DNA from: Leuconostoc miyukkimchii
GTDB lineage: Bacteria > Bacillota > Bacilli > Lactobacillales > Lactobacillaceae
NCBI RefSeq assembly: GCF_019656055.1
Contig: NZ_BPKY01000005.1
Coordinates: 82,408-146,407, forward strand
Reading direction: 5' to 3'
Length of the DNA: 64,000 nt
Each line of letters opens with the position of its first letter. Positions within the stretch are counted from its first letter, which is position 1. A program made the position numbers and the translations under genes. Below, piece by piece: positions 46,319 through 56,844 of the stretch. The notes below the pieces were generated by a model, which searched no databases, was not told where the DNA came from, and worked only from the letters and a program-made list of their open reading frames with translations.

Positions 46319-47473
46319 ATGACAACTGAAACACCAACAAAGCACACTAACGCACCCTACATTTATGATCATGTTGGTTCATTTTTAAGACCAGATGCAT
46401 TGCGTGAAGCACGTTTAAATACACCTTTGGACCAACAATTGACAGATGCTGATTTTGAATTACAACAACAAGCTATTAAAGATATTGTAGAAAAACAAGT
46501 TGCATTGGGTTATAAAGCCATCACTGATGGTGAGTTTTCACGTAAGTGGTTTCATGCGGATTTCTTAGTTGATTTAGAAGGCGTTGATTTTTATTTATCA
46601 AAAGGTTATGGGTTTGAAGGTGTTGAAACAACTGCTGAGGATTTTAAAATTGGCGGCAAAATTAGCTTTAATCCAAATCATCCTTTCTTCAAGTCATACT
46701 TATATTTACAAGACTTGGTGAAGTCATACGGTGATTCATCCATACAAGCAAAACAAACGATTCCTGCACCTTCATTTTTGATTTTTGATTCGGGTCGTAC
46801 AGATGAATATTTAAACGGCTACTCAGATCATTATACTAATCGCCAAGAATTCTTAGATGATCTTGCGCAAGCATATATTGATACTGCACTTCATTTTTAT
46901 GAATTAGGTAATCGTTATTTACAAATAGATGATGTGCCTTGGGCAAACATTGCACAACATTTGGCAACTTCAAAAGATCCTGAAGAGCGCGCTAAATTCG
47001 AACAATATGCTGAAGAGATTATTTATGTCAACAATAAAATTTCTGATGCTTTGCCGGAAGATTATACCTTTACGACGCATATTTGTCGTGGTAATTTCCG
47101 TTCAACATGGTTGTTTACCGGTGGATATGATTCGATTGCCTCATTTTTAGGTCGTTTGCATGTTGATGGTTTGTTTTTAGAGTTTGACGATGAGCGATCA
47201 GGTGATTTTGAAAAACTGGGTGATATTTGGAATGGTGATAAAAATAAAAAGTTGGTACTTGGGTTAATCACAACCAAAAATAGTGACTTGGAAAATAAAA
47301 ATACCATTAAAGCGCGCTTGGCTGACGCTGCGACACATGTACCCTTAGAAAACTTAACTTTGTCACCACAATGTGGTTTTGCATCAACTGTTGAAGGCAA
47401 TGATGTATCAAGTGACAGTCAATGGGCTAAGTTGAACTTAATTAAGGAAATAGCGCAAGAAGTTTGGAAATAA
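46319..47473 (+). CDS. Cobalamin-independent methionine synthase-like protein (MetE C-terminal / YxjG family)
   Basis: A 384-residue protein resembling the catalytic C-terminal half of MetE. It starts APYIYDHVGSFLRPDALREA, holds QIDDVPWANI and HICRGNFRSTW (zinc ligands likely H and C), and ends LSPQCGFAS, the last zinc-binding cysteine. Such stand-alone proteins in Lactobacillales are thought to make methionine from homocysteine or an S-methyl donor. ATG 46319 follows TTTAGGAG; upstream in-frame starts lack a ribosome site. The T-box ties it to methionine supply. Confidence 0.85.
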   Translation: MTTETPTKHTNAPYIYDHVGSFLRPDALREARLNTPLDQQLTDADFELQQQAIKDIVEKQVALGYKAITDGEFSRKWFHADFLVDLEGVDFYLSKGYGFEGVETTAEDFKIGGKISFNPNHPFFKSYLYLQDLVKSYGDSSIQAKQTIPAPSFLIFDSGRTDEYLNGYSDHYTNRQEFLDDLAQAYIDTALHFYELGNRYLQIDDVPWANIAQHLATSKDPEERAKFEQYAEEIIYVNNKISDALPEDYTFTTHICRGNFRSTWLFTGGYDSIASFLGRLHVDGLFLEFDDERSGDFEKLGDIWNGDKNKKLVLGLITTKNSDLENKNTIKARLADAATHVPLENLTLSPQCGFASTVEGNDVSSDSQWAKLNLIKEIAQEVWK

Positions 47474-47831
47474 GCTTGTGGTGAAAAGCCATTCAGTTAA
47501 TTAAACGGTGGTTGATTAATTTTCCCCATGTTGTTAGATGGTTTAGCAACAAAGTGAATGGCAGTTTGGCAACCAATAAAAAATCTAAAAATATGATAAC
47601 CCCTAAGTTGAATTTCTTAACTGAGGAGTTATTTTATTGTGGTCTCTTCAAAAATTTAACACAACATTTAGTCTTATTATTCAACCGGTATAATAAGACA
47701 AAAAATAGCGACCACGGATAATTAGTGTATTTGTAAAAGAGCTAAAAACAGTAACTAATTATGATATAATTGAATAGATTATCTAGACAAGTGGACATAT
47801 TAGTGTGCGTTAAAAAATTTGGAGAATAAAA
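47474..47831 (+). promoter_or_regulatory. Gap before mbl: weak terminator and promoter
   Basis: This 358-base gap holds a hairpin (ATAACCCCT 47596-47604 with AGGAGTTAT 47624-47632, one mismatch, plus GTT/AAC) followed by TTTATT, a possible terminator of the MetE-like gene. An extended -10, TGATATAAT (47762-47770), probably starts transcription of mbl. A 69-codon frame at 47512-47721 has no ribosome site or family likeness and is not called. Confidence 0.45.
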
Positions 47832-48824
47832 ATGGCAAAAGATATAGGCATTGACTTGGGAACAGCCAATGTTCTCATTTATGTAGAAGGTAAGGGTATC
47901 GTTTTAAACGAACCCTCTGTTGTTGCAGTAGATGACAAAACGGATCGTGTATTAGCTGTTGGGTCTGAGGCATATCGTATGGTTGGCCGAACACCAGGTA
48001 ATATTCGTGCCGTGCGTCCATTGAAAGACGGTGTAATTTCGGATTTTGATGTCACAGAAGCTATGTTAACGTATTTCGTGGACAAATTGAATGTGAAGGG
48101 CTTTATGTCAAAACCAAACATTATGATTTGTGCACCAACCAATATTACAGAAATTGAACGTAAAGCAATTATTCAAGCTGCTGAAAAAGCAGGAGGCGCT
48201 AAGGTTTATTTAGAATATGAACCAAAGGTGGCTGCTGTTGGCGCTGGGTTGGATATTTTTAAGCCGATCGGTTCAATGGTTATTGATATGGGTGGTGGTA
48301 CATCTGATATTGCTGTTTTGTCGTTGGGTGATATCGTTGTATCTGAGTCCATACGCATAGCTGGTGACAAAATGAACTTTGATATTGTTGGCTATTTGAA
48401 GCGACGTCATAACTTAATTGTCGGAGAGCGAACAGCAGAAACAATCAAAATTCAAATTGGATCTGCGCTACCAGTTGACGAACCGTTGACTATGGAAGTT
48501 CGAGGCCGTGATAATTTTGAAGGCATGCCTAAGACAATTACGATTCATTCAAACGAAGTAGAAGAAGCATTACATGATACGTTGCAACAAATTGTGCGTG
48601 CAGCACATTCTGTTTTGTCAAAGCTACCACCTGAATTAGCTGCAGACATTATTGACCGTGGGATCATGTTAACTGGTGGTGGCGCATTGCTTCATGGTAT
48701 GGATCAATTACTTGCTGAGGCACTAGAGGTACCAGTTGTTGTGTCTGATTCACCATTAGATAATGTTGCTAAAGGCGCAGGCGCTTTGCTTGAATACATG
48801 AAATCAAATCATAAAGGGTTATAA
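47832..48824 (+). CDS. mbl: Actin-like rod-shape protein, Mbl/MreB family
   Basis: A 330-residue bacterial actin. Phosphate loops are DIGIDLGTANVLIYV and VIDMGGGTSDIAVLS, and the adenosine motif is GIMLTGGGALLHGMD. It polymerises under the membrane and guides lateral wall synthesis. The following DUF2969 and rodA are the standard neighbours of mbl in lactobacilli, so Mbl is preferred to MreB. Presence in a coccoid genus would be notable. GGAGAA precedes the ATG. Confidence 0.9.
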   Translation: MAKDIGIDLGTANVLIYVEGKGIVLNEPSVVAVDDKTDRVLAVGSEAYRMVGRTPGNIRAVRPLKDGVISDFDVTEAMLTYFVDKLNVKGFMSKPNIMICAPTNITEIERKAIIQAAEKAGGAKVYLEYEPKVAAVGAGLDIFKPIGSMVIDMGGGTSDIAVLSLGDIVVSESIRIAGDKMNFDIVGYLKRRHNLIVGERTAETIKIQIGSALPVDEPLTMEVRGRDNFEGMPKTITIHSNEVEEALHDTLQQIVRAAHSVLSKLPPELAADIIDRGIMLTGGGALLHGMDQLLAEALEVPVVVSDSPLDNVAKGAGALLEYMKSNHKGL

Positions 48825-48825
48825 G

Positions 48826-49035
48826 ATGCGTAAAAAAAATCAGAATTTTGGCGTGGACCTTGTAGAGGCTAAAAATCAAACACAAGTGTTGGTTGATAGT
48901 AAGCAGGTAGGTTATATTGAAAAGGCAGAGCGTGGATTTGTAGGTTATTTTGGTCAACAGGCAGTTATTAATCAGGCCAAGACTCAAGATGATGCTTTGC
49001 AGGCCATTCTCGCTAGTTTTAATTTGTACCAGTAA
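48826..49035 (+). CDS. DUF2969 family protein
   Basis: A 69-residue soluble protein beginning one base after the mbl stop. The layout VDLVEAKNQTQVLVDSKQVG and a short C-terminal helix (DALQAILASFNLY) fits DUF2969, found beside mbl and rodA in lactic acid bacteria. Function unknown; the tight spacing suggests translation coupled to mbl. A hairpin (49047-49077, 13 bp with wobbles) follows before rodA. Confidence 0.75.
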   Translation: MRKKNQNFGVDLVEAKNQTQVLVDSKQVGYIEKAERGFVGYFGQQAVINQAKTQDDALQAILASFNLYQ

Positions 49036-49100
49036 TATTATGACAAAAGCCCTTATCATAATTTATGATGAGGGTTTATACATAGATGGGGGACACCAAC

Positions 49101-50321
49101 ATGCAACACAGACCATCACGACAAATGAGTAATCGAACATCTGGTTCGGAATTAGATTGGGGTATTATTTTAGCGCTGTTGCTATTTATGATTATTGGAT
49201 TAAGTTCTATTTTTCAAGCAGCACTCCATTCGCAATACGGAACAATGCAAATGGCGATGCGAACGACTATTATTCAAGGCATATTTTGGGGAATTGGTAC
49301 TTTAATTATCATTTTTTTATTGCGTTTTGATGCATCACAACTCTGGCGTTTAGCTCCTATAGCTTATGGATTAGGAGTTTTCTTATTGGTCGCTGTTCTG
49401 ATTTTCTATGACCGACAAATGGCAAATGTCACTGGTGCTAAATCTTGGTTTGTACTAGGACCGATATCTTTTCAACCATCAGAAGTTGTAAAACCAGCAT
49501 TTATTTTGATGTTGAGCCGTGTTGTTGCACAGCATAATCGTGAATATGAGCATCATACAACTAGAACAGACGGTTTCTTGTTAGGCAAAATGATATTGTG
49601 GTTTTTACCAATTGGTGCACTGATTGCGTTACAAAATGACTTAGGAACATTGTTAGTTTTTATTGCTATATTTGGTGGTGTTGCGCTTGTTTCTGGCATA
49701 ACTTGGCGTATTTTAGGCCCTGTTATAGGTTTAGCAGCAACAATCGGGGTGACATTATTAGCACTTGTAACGTCAACACCAGGAAAAATTATTCTCGATA
49801 AATTAGGATTTAAGTTGTATCAGTTTGATCGTATTCAAACTTGGTTACATCCAGATCAGGATACTTCTGCCTCAGGATACCAGACTTATCAAAGTTTAAA
49901 AGCAATTGGGTCAGGTCAGTTAACTGGTAATGGTTTTGGAAATTTAAAAGTGTATGTACCTGTCAGAGAATCTGATATGATTTTCTCAGTTATTGGTGAG
50001 AGTTTTGGTTTTATTGGCGGGGCAATTTTAATTGCTCTGTACTTTGGTTTGATTTATAGATTGATTCGGGCAACATTCAAAGATCAAAATGCATTTTATG
50101 CATACATTGCAACTGGTGTAGTAATGATGGTATTATTTCACGTTTTTGAAAACATTGGTATGAGTATTGGTCTATTACCACTTACTGGCATACCGCTACC
50201 ATTTATATCACAAGGTGGGTCGTCACTACTCGGTAATTTAATTGGCGTCGGGTTAATATTGACGATTGGTTATCAACAACAAAATGATACATTTAAAGAA
50301 TCGACAGGATTTTCAATTTAA
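49101..50321 (+). CDS. rodA: SEDS peptidoglycan glycosyltransferase RodA
   Basis: A 406-residue polytopic protein with ten membrane helices. Signature segments are ISFQPSEVVKPAFILMLSRV, LQNDLGTLLVF and TGIPLPFISQGGSSLLGNL. RodA polymerises lipid II with a class B PBP. ATG 49101 is preceded by GGGGGA at seven bases; ATG 49086 in the same frame, after GAGGG, is also possible. Position after mbl-DUF2969 favours RodA over FtsW. It overlaps the next gene by one base. Confidence 0.9.
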   Translation: MQHRPSRQMSNRTSGSELDWGIILALLLFMIIGLSSIFQAALHSQYGTMQMAMRTTIIQGIFWGIGTLIIIFLLRFDASQLWRLAPIAYGLGVFLLVAVLIFYDRQMANVTGAKSWFVLGPISFQPSEVVKPAFILMLSRVVAQHNREYEHHTTRTDGFLLGKMILWFLPIGALIALQNDLGTLLVFIAIFGGVALVSGITWRILGPVIGLAATIGVTLLALVTSTPGKIILDKLGFKLYQFDRIQTWLHPDQDTSASGYQTYQSLKAIGSGQLTGNGFGNLKVYVPVRESDMIFSVIGESFGFIGGAILIALYFGLIYRLIRATFKDQNAFYAYIATGVVMMVLFHVFENIGMSIGLLPLTGIPLPFISQGGSSLLGNLIGVGLILTIGYQQQNDTFKESTGFSI

Positions 50322-51322
50322 TGACTGAGCTAGTAGATCTGAAAAATAAAATTATATCATTACGCCAACAGACGCGTCGTGGAGAAATATTCGAATCATT
50401 AATGCCACAAATATCATTTGAATTGAGTCAATTAACAATACAACCAAGTTCGCCCGTGGTATTGCCAACTAACGGTAAACAGTTTTTAGAACGAGTCCAA
50501 ATATATACTCAGCAAGGAGACTTGCAGGCTGAGTCAATGTCAAATTTGACGAATTCAGCCGGTATTTCTAATGAGGATCTGAAGTTGGCAGTTGAGCAAT
50601 TAGCTAATCCGTTGCCTGAATATCGGGATGCTGGTGCATTTTTGTTTTTAAGTGACGCAATCCAAAACGACTTATTATTAAAAGAACAATTAATTTGGTT
50701 AACTGATTCTCTTTCCTCTGATGAACAACTTTTCTCACATATTCTCGAACCAGAAAATGATGCGATTTATCGTCGTTCATTTAGTATGTTAATCCTGTCA
50801 TTGTTACTTTTTACCCAACGAACCAGAACAAAGTTTATGACATTGAAACAGTTGGATCATGTTATCAATCAGGTTGCTATTTACGTGATGTTAGAGCGTG
50901 ATACACGTGGCTATATTGGTACTAATGGTTGGGCACATGCATTCACGCATGTTGGCAATGCTTTAGCGGAGATCTTAATGATGCCACAATTGATGCGTGC
51001 AGATAAACTTTTTTTGTTGGCAAGTATGTTGGCAGGGTATCGTGAACTGAAAAAGCCATTAGTGATGGGAGAAACTGAACGTTTAGTTGAGGTTGCAATG
51101 TATGCTGCTAATGCACATGAATTGTACTCGGATTATATATTATTAACATTAAAATTATGGCGAAAAGACCTTGTAACAAGGCGAACACTAAAAACAGAAG
51201 CACAGTGGCATCAACTGTATAATAGATCACGCTTTTTCCACGAAATTATTTTGCGTGGTGCAAAAAATGTTCCTAAGCAACTTTATGATTACGCAGACCA
51301 AACCAAAGATTATTTGGCTTAG
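50321..51322 (+). CDS. DUF2785 family protein
   Basis: A 333-residue soluble helical protein. The pattern YRRSFSMLILSLLL, then YVMLERDTRGYIGTNGWAHA and FTHVGNALAEIL, matches DUF2785, a domain of unknown function common in Firmicutes. The ATG overlaps the rodA stop (TAATG). Co-translation with rodA and proximity to ddl suggest an envelope-linked role, but this is only context. Confidence 0.8.
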   Translation: MTELVDLKNKIISLRQQTRRGEIFESLMPQISFELSQLTIQPSSPVVLPTNGKQFLERVQIYTQQGDLQAESMSNLTNSAGISNEDLKLAVEQLANPLPEYRDAGAFLFLSDAIQNDLLLKEQLIWLTDSLSSDEQLFSHILEPENDAIYRRSFSMLILSLLLFTQRTRTKFMTLKQLDHVINQVAIYVMLERDTRGYIGTNGWAHAFTHVGNALAEILMMPQLMRADKLFLLASMLAGYRELKKPLVMGETERLVEVAMYAANAHELYSDYILLTLKLWRKDLVTRRTLKTEAQWHQLYNRSRFFHEIILRGAKNVPKQLYDYADQTKDYLA

Positions 51323-51376
51323 AAAATTATTTTACACAATATTATCTTATTTTTGATATAATAAAAACCGGAGTGA

Positions 51377-52515
<1,139 letters not shown>

Positions 52516-52516
<1 letters not shown>

Positions 52517-53385
52517 TGGTAAAAAATAACAGTCAAAAAGATACATTTGATGGTAAAGCAATTCGCGCTGCGCGTAAACAAATGCATTTATCACAAGTGG
52601 AACTAGCAGAGGGTATTACGACACAAGCGACTATTTCTTTGGTGGAAAACCAGAATCGTGTGCCGAATGCAGATGTATTATTAGCTATTTTGGATCGTTT
52701 AAATTTAGAAATTACGGAATTTGTATCAGGTGATTTTTTAACACAAAAAGCTAAAGAATTATTGAATAAAGTTGTTTTGCAGATGAAGCATGATGCGCTT
52801 GCTGAATTTTCGGAGTTTGAAAAGGCGTTGAGTCAGAACGCACCGACAATTCAAGCTTATTATATTTTAAAAGCGGCTGATGCTTGCTACAATAAAAAAG
52901 ATTTTGCAGAAGTTGTTTCTTATGCTAATTTAGCAGTGGACAAAAACACACCATCGTTGGGTATTTTTTACTCATTTTATGCTTATGGTCAATTAGGAAC
53001 GAATTATTATCTACAAGGTGATGTTCAAAACGCAGCAGAAAATTTTGAGTTAGCATACGAAATTGAGCCTGACTTGTTGACGGCAAATGAATTAGAGTTT
53101 CATGGTGCACTACAAGGGCGACATGCTTATGCTGAATTTTTGGTTGAACAAGGTAACCTAGATAAAGCGGCACAATTATTGGAAGAAGGTTTGTTAGCAT
53201 TACGTAAACGTGTTGATTTGTTTTGGTCACCAGATTTAAGCGAAATGTTAGCTAATGTTGAGAAAAAACGCGGGAATGATCTTGTTGCTAATCGCCATTT
53301 ACACTATGCTAGAGTTGCGGCGTACTTATCAAACCGCAAAACAACTGAGAGCCGTCTGGCACCTTTAGATGCTGTTGAATTTTAA
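52516..53385 (+). CDS. XRE-family regulator with TPR-like C-terminus
   Basis: A 289-residue protein: a helix-turn-helix near the N-terminus (IRAARKQMHLSQVELAEGIT) and several tetratricopeptide-like helical pairs (about 95-280, for example LGTNYYLQGDVQNAAENFEL and EQGNLDKAAQLLEEGL). This is the layout of Rgg/PlcR-type regulators that may sense peptides. Its ATG overlaps the ddl stop (TGATG), so it is co-transcribed with ddl. No peptide gene is visible next to it. A giant terminator hairpin follows. Confidence 0.85.
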
Positions 53386-53430
53386 ACAGGGCAAATAATA
53401 GTTGAAAAAGTGCGATGAGTGTTGATTAGT

Positions 53431-53504
53431 AAAAATATAATAATGATTCAAAAAAGCATGCCATTATAATTTGGCATGCTTTTTTGAATCATTATTATAT
53501 TTTT
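53431..53504. terminator. 33-bp perfect inverted repeat, bidirectional terminator
   Basis: Bases 53431-53463 and 53472-53504 are exact reverse complements around an eight-base loop. The core AAAAAAGCATGCCA/TGGCATGCTTTTTT is a normal terminator, extended outward by 19 further perfect AT-rich pairs. It lies between the regulator and the facing uspA. Confidence 0.92.
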
Positions 53505-53519
53505 GAATTACGGATAGAA

Positions 53520-53963
53520 TTATCCACGGACAACCAAGACATCAACCTTTGCTGTGCGAGTTACGAATTCTGTAACAGAACCAATAACCAAACGTTCCAC
53601 AGCGTTTAATCCAGTGGCACCAATGACAATAATATCAGCATTAACTTCATTTGGAACATCTTTAGCAATTAACGCTTTAGGTGAGCCATATTCAATTAAA
53701 TAGTCGACATTTTTAACACCAGCATCAACGGCTTGTTGCTTATATCTATCAAGGGTTTTGCGCGTTTCATCTGAAACAGCTTCGACCATTGTATCATCAA
53801 AGCTGGCTACATTTTGAAAAGCGCGCGTGTCAATGACATTCAATATTGACAAAACACCACTATCACCGGCATCTTGTGTGAGTTCAATAGCGCGAACAAG
53901 TGCCGCTTCGGATTCTTTTGAACCATCCATTGGCACCAAAATGTTATTATAGTTTGCTGTCAT
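53520..53963 (-). CDS. Universal stress protein UspA family
   Basis: A 147-residue alpha/beta protein. It starts NNILVPMDGSKESEAALVRA and ends with the ATP-binding motif GATGLNAVERLVIGSVTEFV then DVLVVRG (G-2X-G-9X-G-S type), so it is of the ATP-binding class. It is cytosolic and stress linked in the family. AAAGGAGAA precedes the ATG on the minus strand. The structured RNA at 54046-54269 lies upstream of it. Confidence 0.93.
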   Translation of the reverse strand: MTANYNNILVPMDGSKESEAALVRAIELTQDAGDSGVLSILNVIDTRAFQNVASFDDTMVEAVSDETRKTLDRYKQQAVDAGVKNVDYLIEYGSPKALIAKDVPNEVNADIIVIGATGLNAVERLVIGSVTEFVTRTAKVDVLVVRG

Positions 53964-54045
53964 GAGAATTCTCCTTTAACCTATTTATACTTTAAGTATA
54001 CCGCTTACATTGTAAAAATACTAATGTTTTGTTAATTTTTGTACA

Positions 54046-54269
54046 AAAAAAGCGCCCACCTTAGTGAACGCACGGGACAAGCCCGGAACACTCATGATAC
54101 CGTTAATTGCTACGCAGGTTTTCCTCGAAATTGTCGAGGTGGATGATGCATGACGCTTGTCGGATTACCGAATGAAAGGGCATATCTTTAAAGTCGAAAA
54201 TTCTCATCCGAAAAATAAAGTTGTAAGGAAAAAGCTGATAATGTAGCCATGCGTATATCTGAGGAATTC
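54046..54269 (-). ncRNA. 6S RNA candidate (lacto-usp type)
   Basis: On the minus strand TATAAT (54276-54281) precedes a gene-free stretch of about 224 bases that ends in a terminator hairpin (GCG/CGC stem near 54052-54071) and seven T. The 5' and 3' ends can close on each other: CCTCAG (54259-54264) with CTAAGG (54059-54064), and ACGCATGG (54247-54254) with CCGTGCGT (54068-54075). Hairpins CCTCGA/TCGAGG and CGGG/CCCG lie inside. It sits between rarA, the neighbour of 6S RNA in Bacillus, and uspA, the neighbour of the lacto-usp motif that was proposed to be 6S RNA in lactic acid bacteria. Confidence 0.65.
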
Positions 54270-54347
54270 ATATATATTATAACGCGAAAAATAATTAACA
54301 ACCAGTCTTGACATTTGAAGACAAAGCAATGTGCCATATGTTGCTAT

Positions 54348-55634
54348 TTATAACGAATTTTTTTGCTGAGACTTTAAAGCGTTGTATACATCGCGGAAAG
54401 ATCGTTCTATTTTTGAATTACCCTTTGGTTCAAAGTATTTTACATCACTAATACTATCAGGTAAATACTGTTGTGGCACCCAGTCATTATCAAAATCGTG
54501 CGGATAAACATACGTTGTGCCATGACCTAATTCGGCTGCCCCTTTGTAATGAGAATCTTTTAGATGGTTGGGAATATCACTTGTTTGACCTACACGAATA
54601 TCGTGAATTGCCATATCAATTGCTTTGTATGCTGAATTTGATTTTGGAGAAAGTGACAGTTCGATTATCGCATTGGCGAGAGGAATTCGTGCTTCTGGAA
54701 AGCCAAGTGTTTGTGCTGCTTGGATTGCTGTAAATGCATGTTCTGCTGCGGCAGGATTAGCTAAACCAATATCTTCGTAAGCAATAACAGTTAAACGTCG
54801 AGCTAATATAGATAAATCACCTGATTCAATAATTCTTGCAGCGTAATGTAGAGCAGCATCAACATCAGAACCGCGAATGGATTTTTGTAGTGCTGAAATA
54901 ACATCATAATGCGCGTCACCGTCTTTGTCAGCAGACATCGCTTTACGTTGGACTGTTTCTTCAATAATTGGTAATGTAATATGAATAATATTATCTTCAG
55001 TTGATGGTTTGGTTGATAATACTGCCAATTCTAATCCGTTAAGTGCGCTACGTAAATCACCATTTGTTGCACGCGTTAACTGTGTCATGGCATTATCGTC
55101 AAGTGTAACATTATAATTACCGAGACCTTTTTTCTTATCATCTAATGCACGAACAACAGCAGCTTTTATATCTTCTTCTGAGAGAGGTAATACTTGGAAA
55201 ATTTGAGTTCGGGATCGAATAGCTGGTGTGACATTAATATAAGGGTTTTCTGTGGTCGCGCCAATTAAAATAATTTGACCAGATTCTAAGTGGGGCAACA
55301 AAAAATCTTGTTTTATTTTATTCAAACGATGAATTTCATCGAGTAACAGAACAACTGTGCCAGACATTTTGGCTTCTTCTGCCACGATTTGTAAATCTTT
55401 TTGACTATCTGTTGCAGCATTTAACATACGAAATGCATATTTTGAGGATCCAGCAATAGCAGATGCAATAGAAGTTTTTCCAGTACCGGGCGGGCCATAC
55501 AAAATTATTGAGCTAAGACGCTTAGCGCTAACCATACGTTGAATAATTTTTCCGTCACCAACTAACTGTGATTGTCCGACAATTTCTTCAATTTTGGTTG
55601 GTCGCATACGATATGCGAGAGGTTGTTGCATCAT
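54348..55634 (-). CDS. rarA: Replication-associated recombination protein RarA (MgsA)
   Basis: A 428-residue AAA+ protein of the clamp-loader clade. Walker A is LYGPPGTGKTSIASA, Walker B is LLLDEIHRLNK, the sensor GATTENPY follows, and the C-terminal tetramerisation domain contains YEDIGLANPAAAEHAF and HYKGAAELGHGTTYVYPHDF. It acts at stalled replication forks. Two adjacent ATG codons open the frame and no strong ribosome site is seen. Confidence 0.95.
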   Translation of the reverse strand: MMQQPLAYRMRPTKIEEIVGQSQLVGDGKIIQRMVSAKRLSSIILYGPPGTGKTSIASAIAGSSKYAFRMLNAATDSQKDLQIVAEEAKMSGTVVLLLDEIHRLNKIKQDFLLPHLESGQIILIGATTENPYINVTPAIRSRTQIFQVLPLSEEDIKAAVVRALDDKKKGLGNYNVTLDDNAMTQLTRATNGDLRSALNGLELAVLSTKPSTEDNIIHITLPIIEETVQRKAMSADKDGDAHYDVISALQKSIRGSDVDAALHYAARIIESGDLSILARRLTVIAYEDIGLANPAAAEHAFTAIQAAQTLGFPEARIPLANAIIELSLSPKSNSAYKAIDMAIHDIRVGQTSDIPNHLKDSHYKGAAELGHGTTYVYPHDFDNDWVPQQYLPDSISDVKYFEPKGNSKIERSFRDVYNALKSQQKNSL

Positions 55635-55753
55635 AAAATTTGGTATCGTTAGTTGTTATAAATAATGTTTATCAAAAATTTTCAAAACTAAGAGTAAACA
55701 GTTATCTACTAACAAAACGAACACACTCCTTTCTGCCATATTAGATTTTAATT

Positions 55754-56125
55754 TTAACTCAAATAAATATTATCAACGTTTATAGCAGTGTCTGCTGCTA
55801 ATAGTACAGCAATAGGATCGTCTTGGTGTGTTGATTCTATTGATTGCGAGAGTAATGTGAATGGGTGCTTAGTTTGTGTAGCAATGGTCACGTAGGTTGT
55901 GAAGTCATCACCAGCCAAATTTTGGTCAATTAAAACTTTGCCTATACTATGTGATTTTAATGCAGATTCGAATTGTGCTTGAATTTGATCTTTTCCGAGT
56001 TGTGATGTTTTAACTGCTACTATCACACGTTCACGAAAAGTACCTAGATAGCGCCTTTGTTCATCGGGGTTGATTTTTGATTGACCACCGAGCTGTTCTT
56101 GTTGTAAACGTTCGTTGATATCCAT
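55754..56125 (-). CDS. DUF1694 (YueI) family protein
   Basis: A 123-residue protein. NPDEQRRYLGTFRERVIVAV is the strongly conserved DUF1694/YueI segment; the rest has a small alpha/beta pattern ending IAVLLAADTAINVDNIYL. Function is unknown. CGGAGA lies before the ATG on the minus strand. It sits between rpsD and rarA, all read leftward. Confidence 0.85.
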   Translation of the reverse strand: MDINERLQQEQLGGQSKINPDEQRRYLGTFRERVIVAVKTSQLGKDQIQAQFESALKSHSIGKVLIDQNLAGDDFTTYVTIATQTKHPFTLLSQSIESTHQDDPIAVLLAADTAINVDNIYLS

Positions 56126-56195
56126 GTGTTATTTCTCCGATACATTATTATAAGCCCATTATACGTTATATTTAAAAGGCAATACAAACAAAAGA

Positions 56196-56220
56196 AAAAC
56201 GCCACCAAACGGTGACGTTT
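56196..56220 (-). terminator. Terminator after rpsD
   Basis: On the minus strand AAACGTCACC pairs with GGTGGCGTTT around GTTT, ending in a T-rich run just after the rpsD stop. Confidence 0.8.
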
Positions 56221-56232
56221 CCAATACATAAA

Positions 56233-56844
56233 TTAACCCAAACGGTTGTAGTACTCAACAATTAATGATTCGTTAATGTCGGCATCTAATTCTTCACGTT
56301 CTGGCAAACGAACTAATGAACCTTCAAGCTTTTCAGAATCAAATGAAACGAATTGTGGATGAGCCACAACTGATTCAACTGCTACTTGGATAGGAATAAT
56401 AGTTTTTGACTTGTCACGAACTGAGATAACTTGACCAGGTGTTACGCTGAATGAAGGAATATCAACACGTTGGCCATCAACTAGGATATGACCATGATTT
56501 ACTAATTGACGTGCTTGTTGACGTGTAGTTGCCAAACCAAGACGATAAACAAGTGAATCTAAACGTTGTTCTAACAAGATCATGAAGTTAGTACCGTGTG
56601 TACCCTTACGGATCTTACCAGCTTTGTTAAACAAAGAATGGAATTGACGTTCTGTCAAACCGTAAGTGAAACGCAACTTTTGCTTTTCACGCAATTGTGT
56701 ACCATATTCTGAAATTTTTGCGCGACGACCAGCACCGTGATCACCAGGTGCGTAAGCACGACGTGATAATTCTTTACCAGTACCAGACAATGAAACACCT
56801 AAGCGACGTGAAATACGCCACTTTGGACCTGTATAACGTGACAT
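56233..56844 (-). CDS. rpsD: 30S ribosomal protein S4
   Basis: A 203-residue primary 16S rRNA-binding protein. It begins [20 protein letters not shown] and holds the S4 domain [20 protein letters not shown] followed by [14 protein letters not shown]. It lacks the N-terminal zinc cysteines, so it is the zinc-free form. The ATG at 56844 follows GGAGGACATTTAC; the five-codon longer frame starts inside that ribosome site. A long leader upstream suggests self-regulation, as is usual for isolated rpsD in Firmicutes. Confidence 0.95.
   Translation of the reverse strand: MSRYTGPKWRISRRLGVSLSGTGKELSRRAYAPGDHGAGRRAKISEYGTQLREKQKLRFTYGLTERQFHSLFNKAGKIRKGTHGTNFMILLEQRLDSLVYRLGLATTRQQARQLVNHGHILVDGQRVDIPSFSVTPGQVISVRDKSKTIIPIQVAVESVVAHPQFVSFDSEKLEGSLVRLPEREELDADINESLIVEYYNRLG

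Noticed and set aside
47512..47721. 69-codon frame in the gap before mbl
   Set aside because: No ribosome site, it crosses a terminator-like hairpin, and the sequence resembles no protein family I know.
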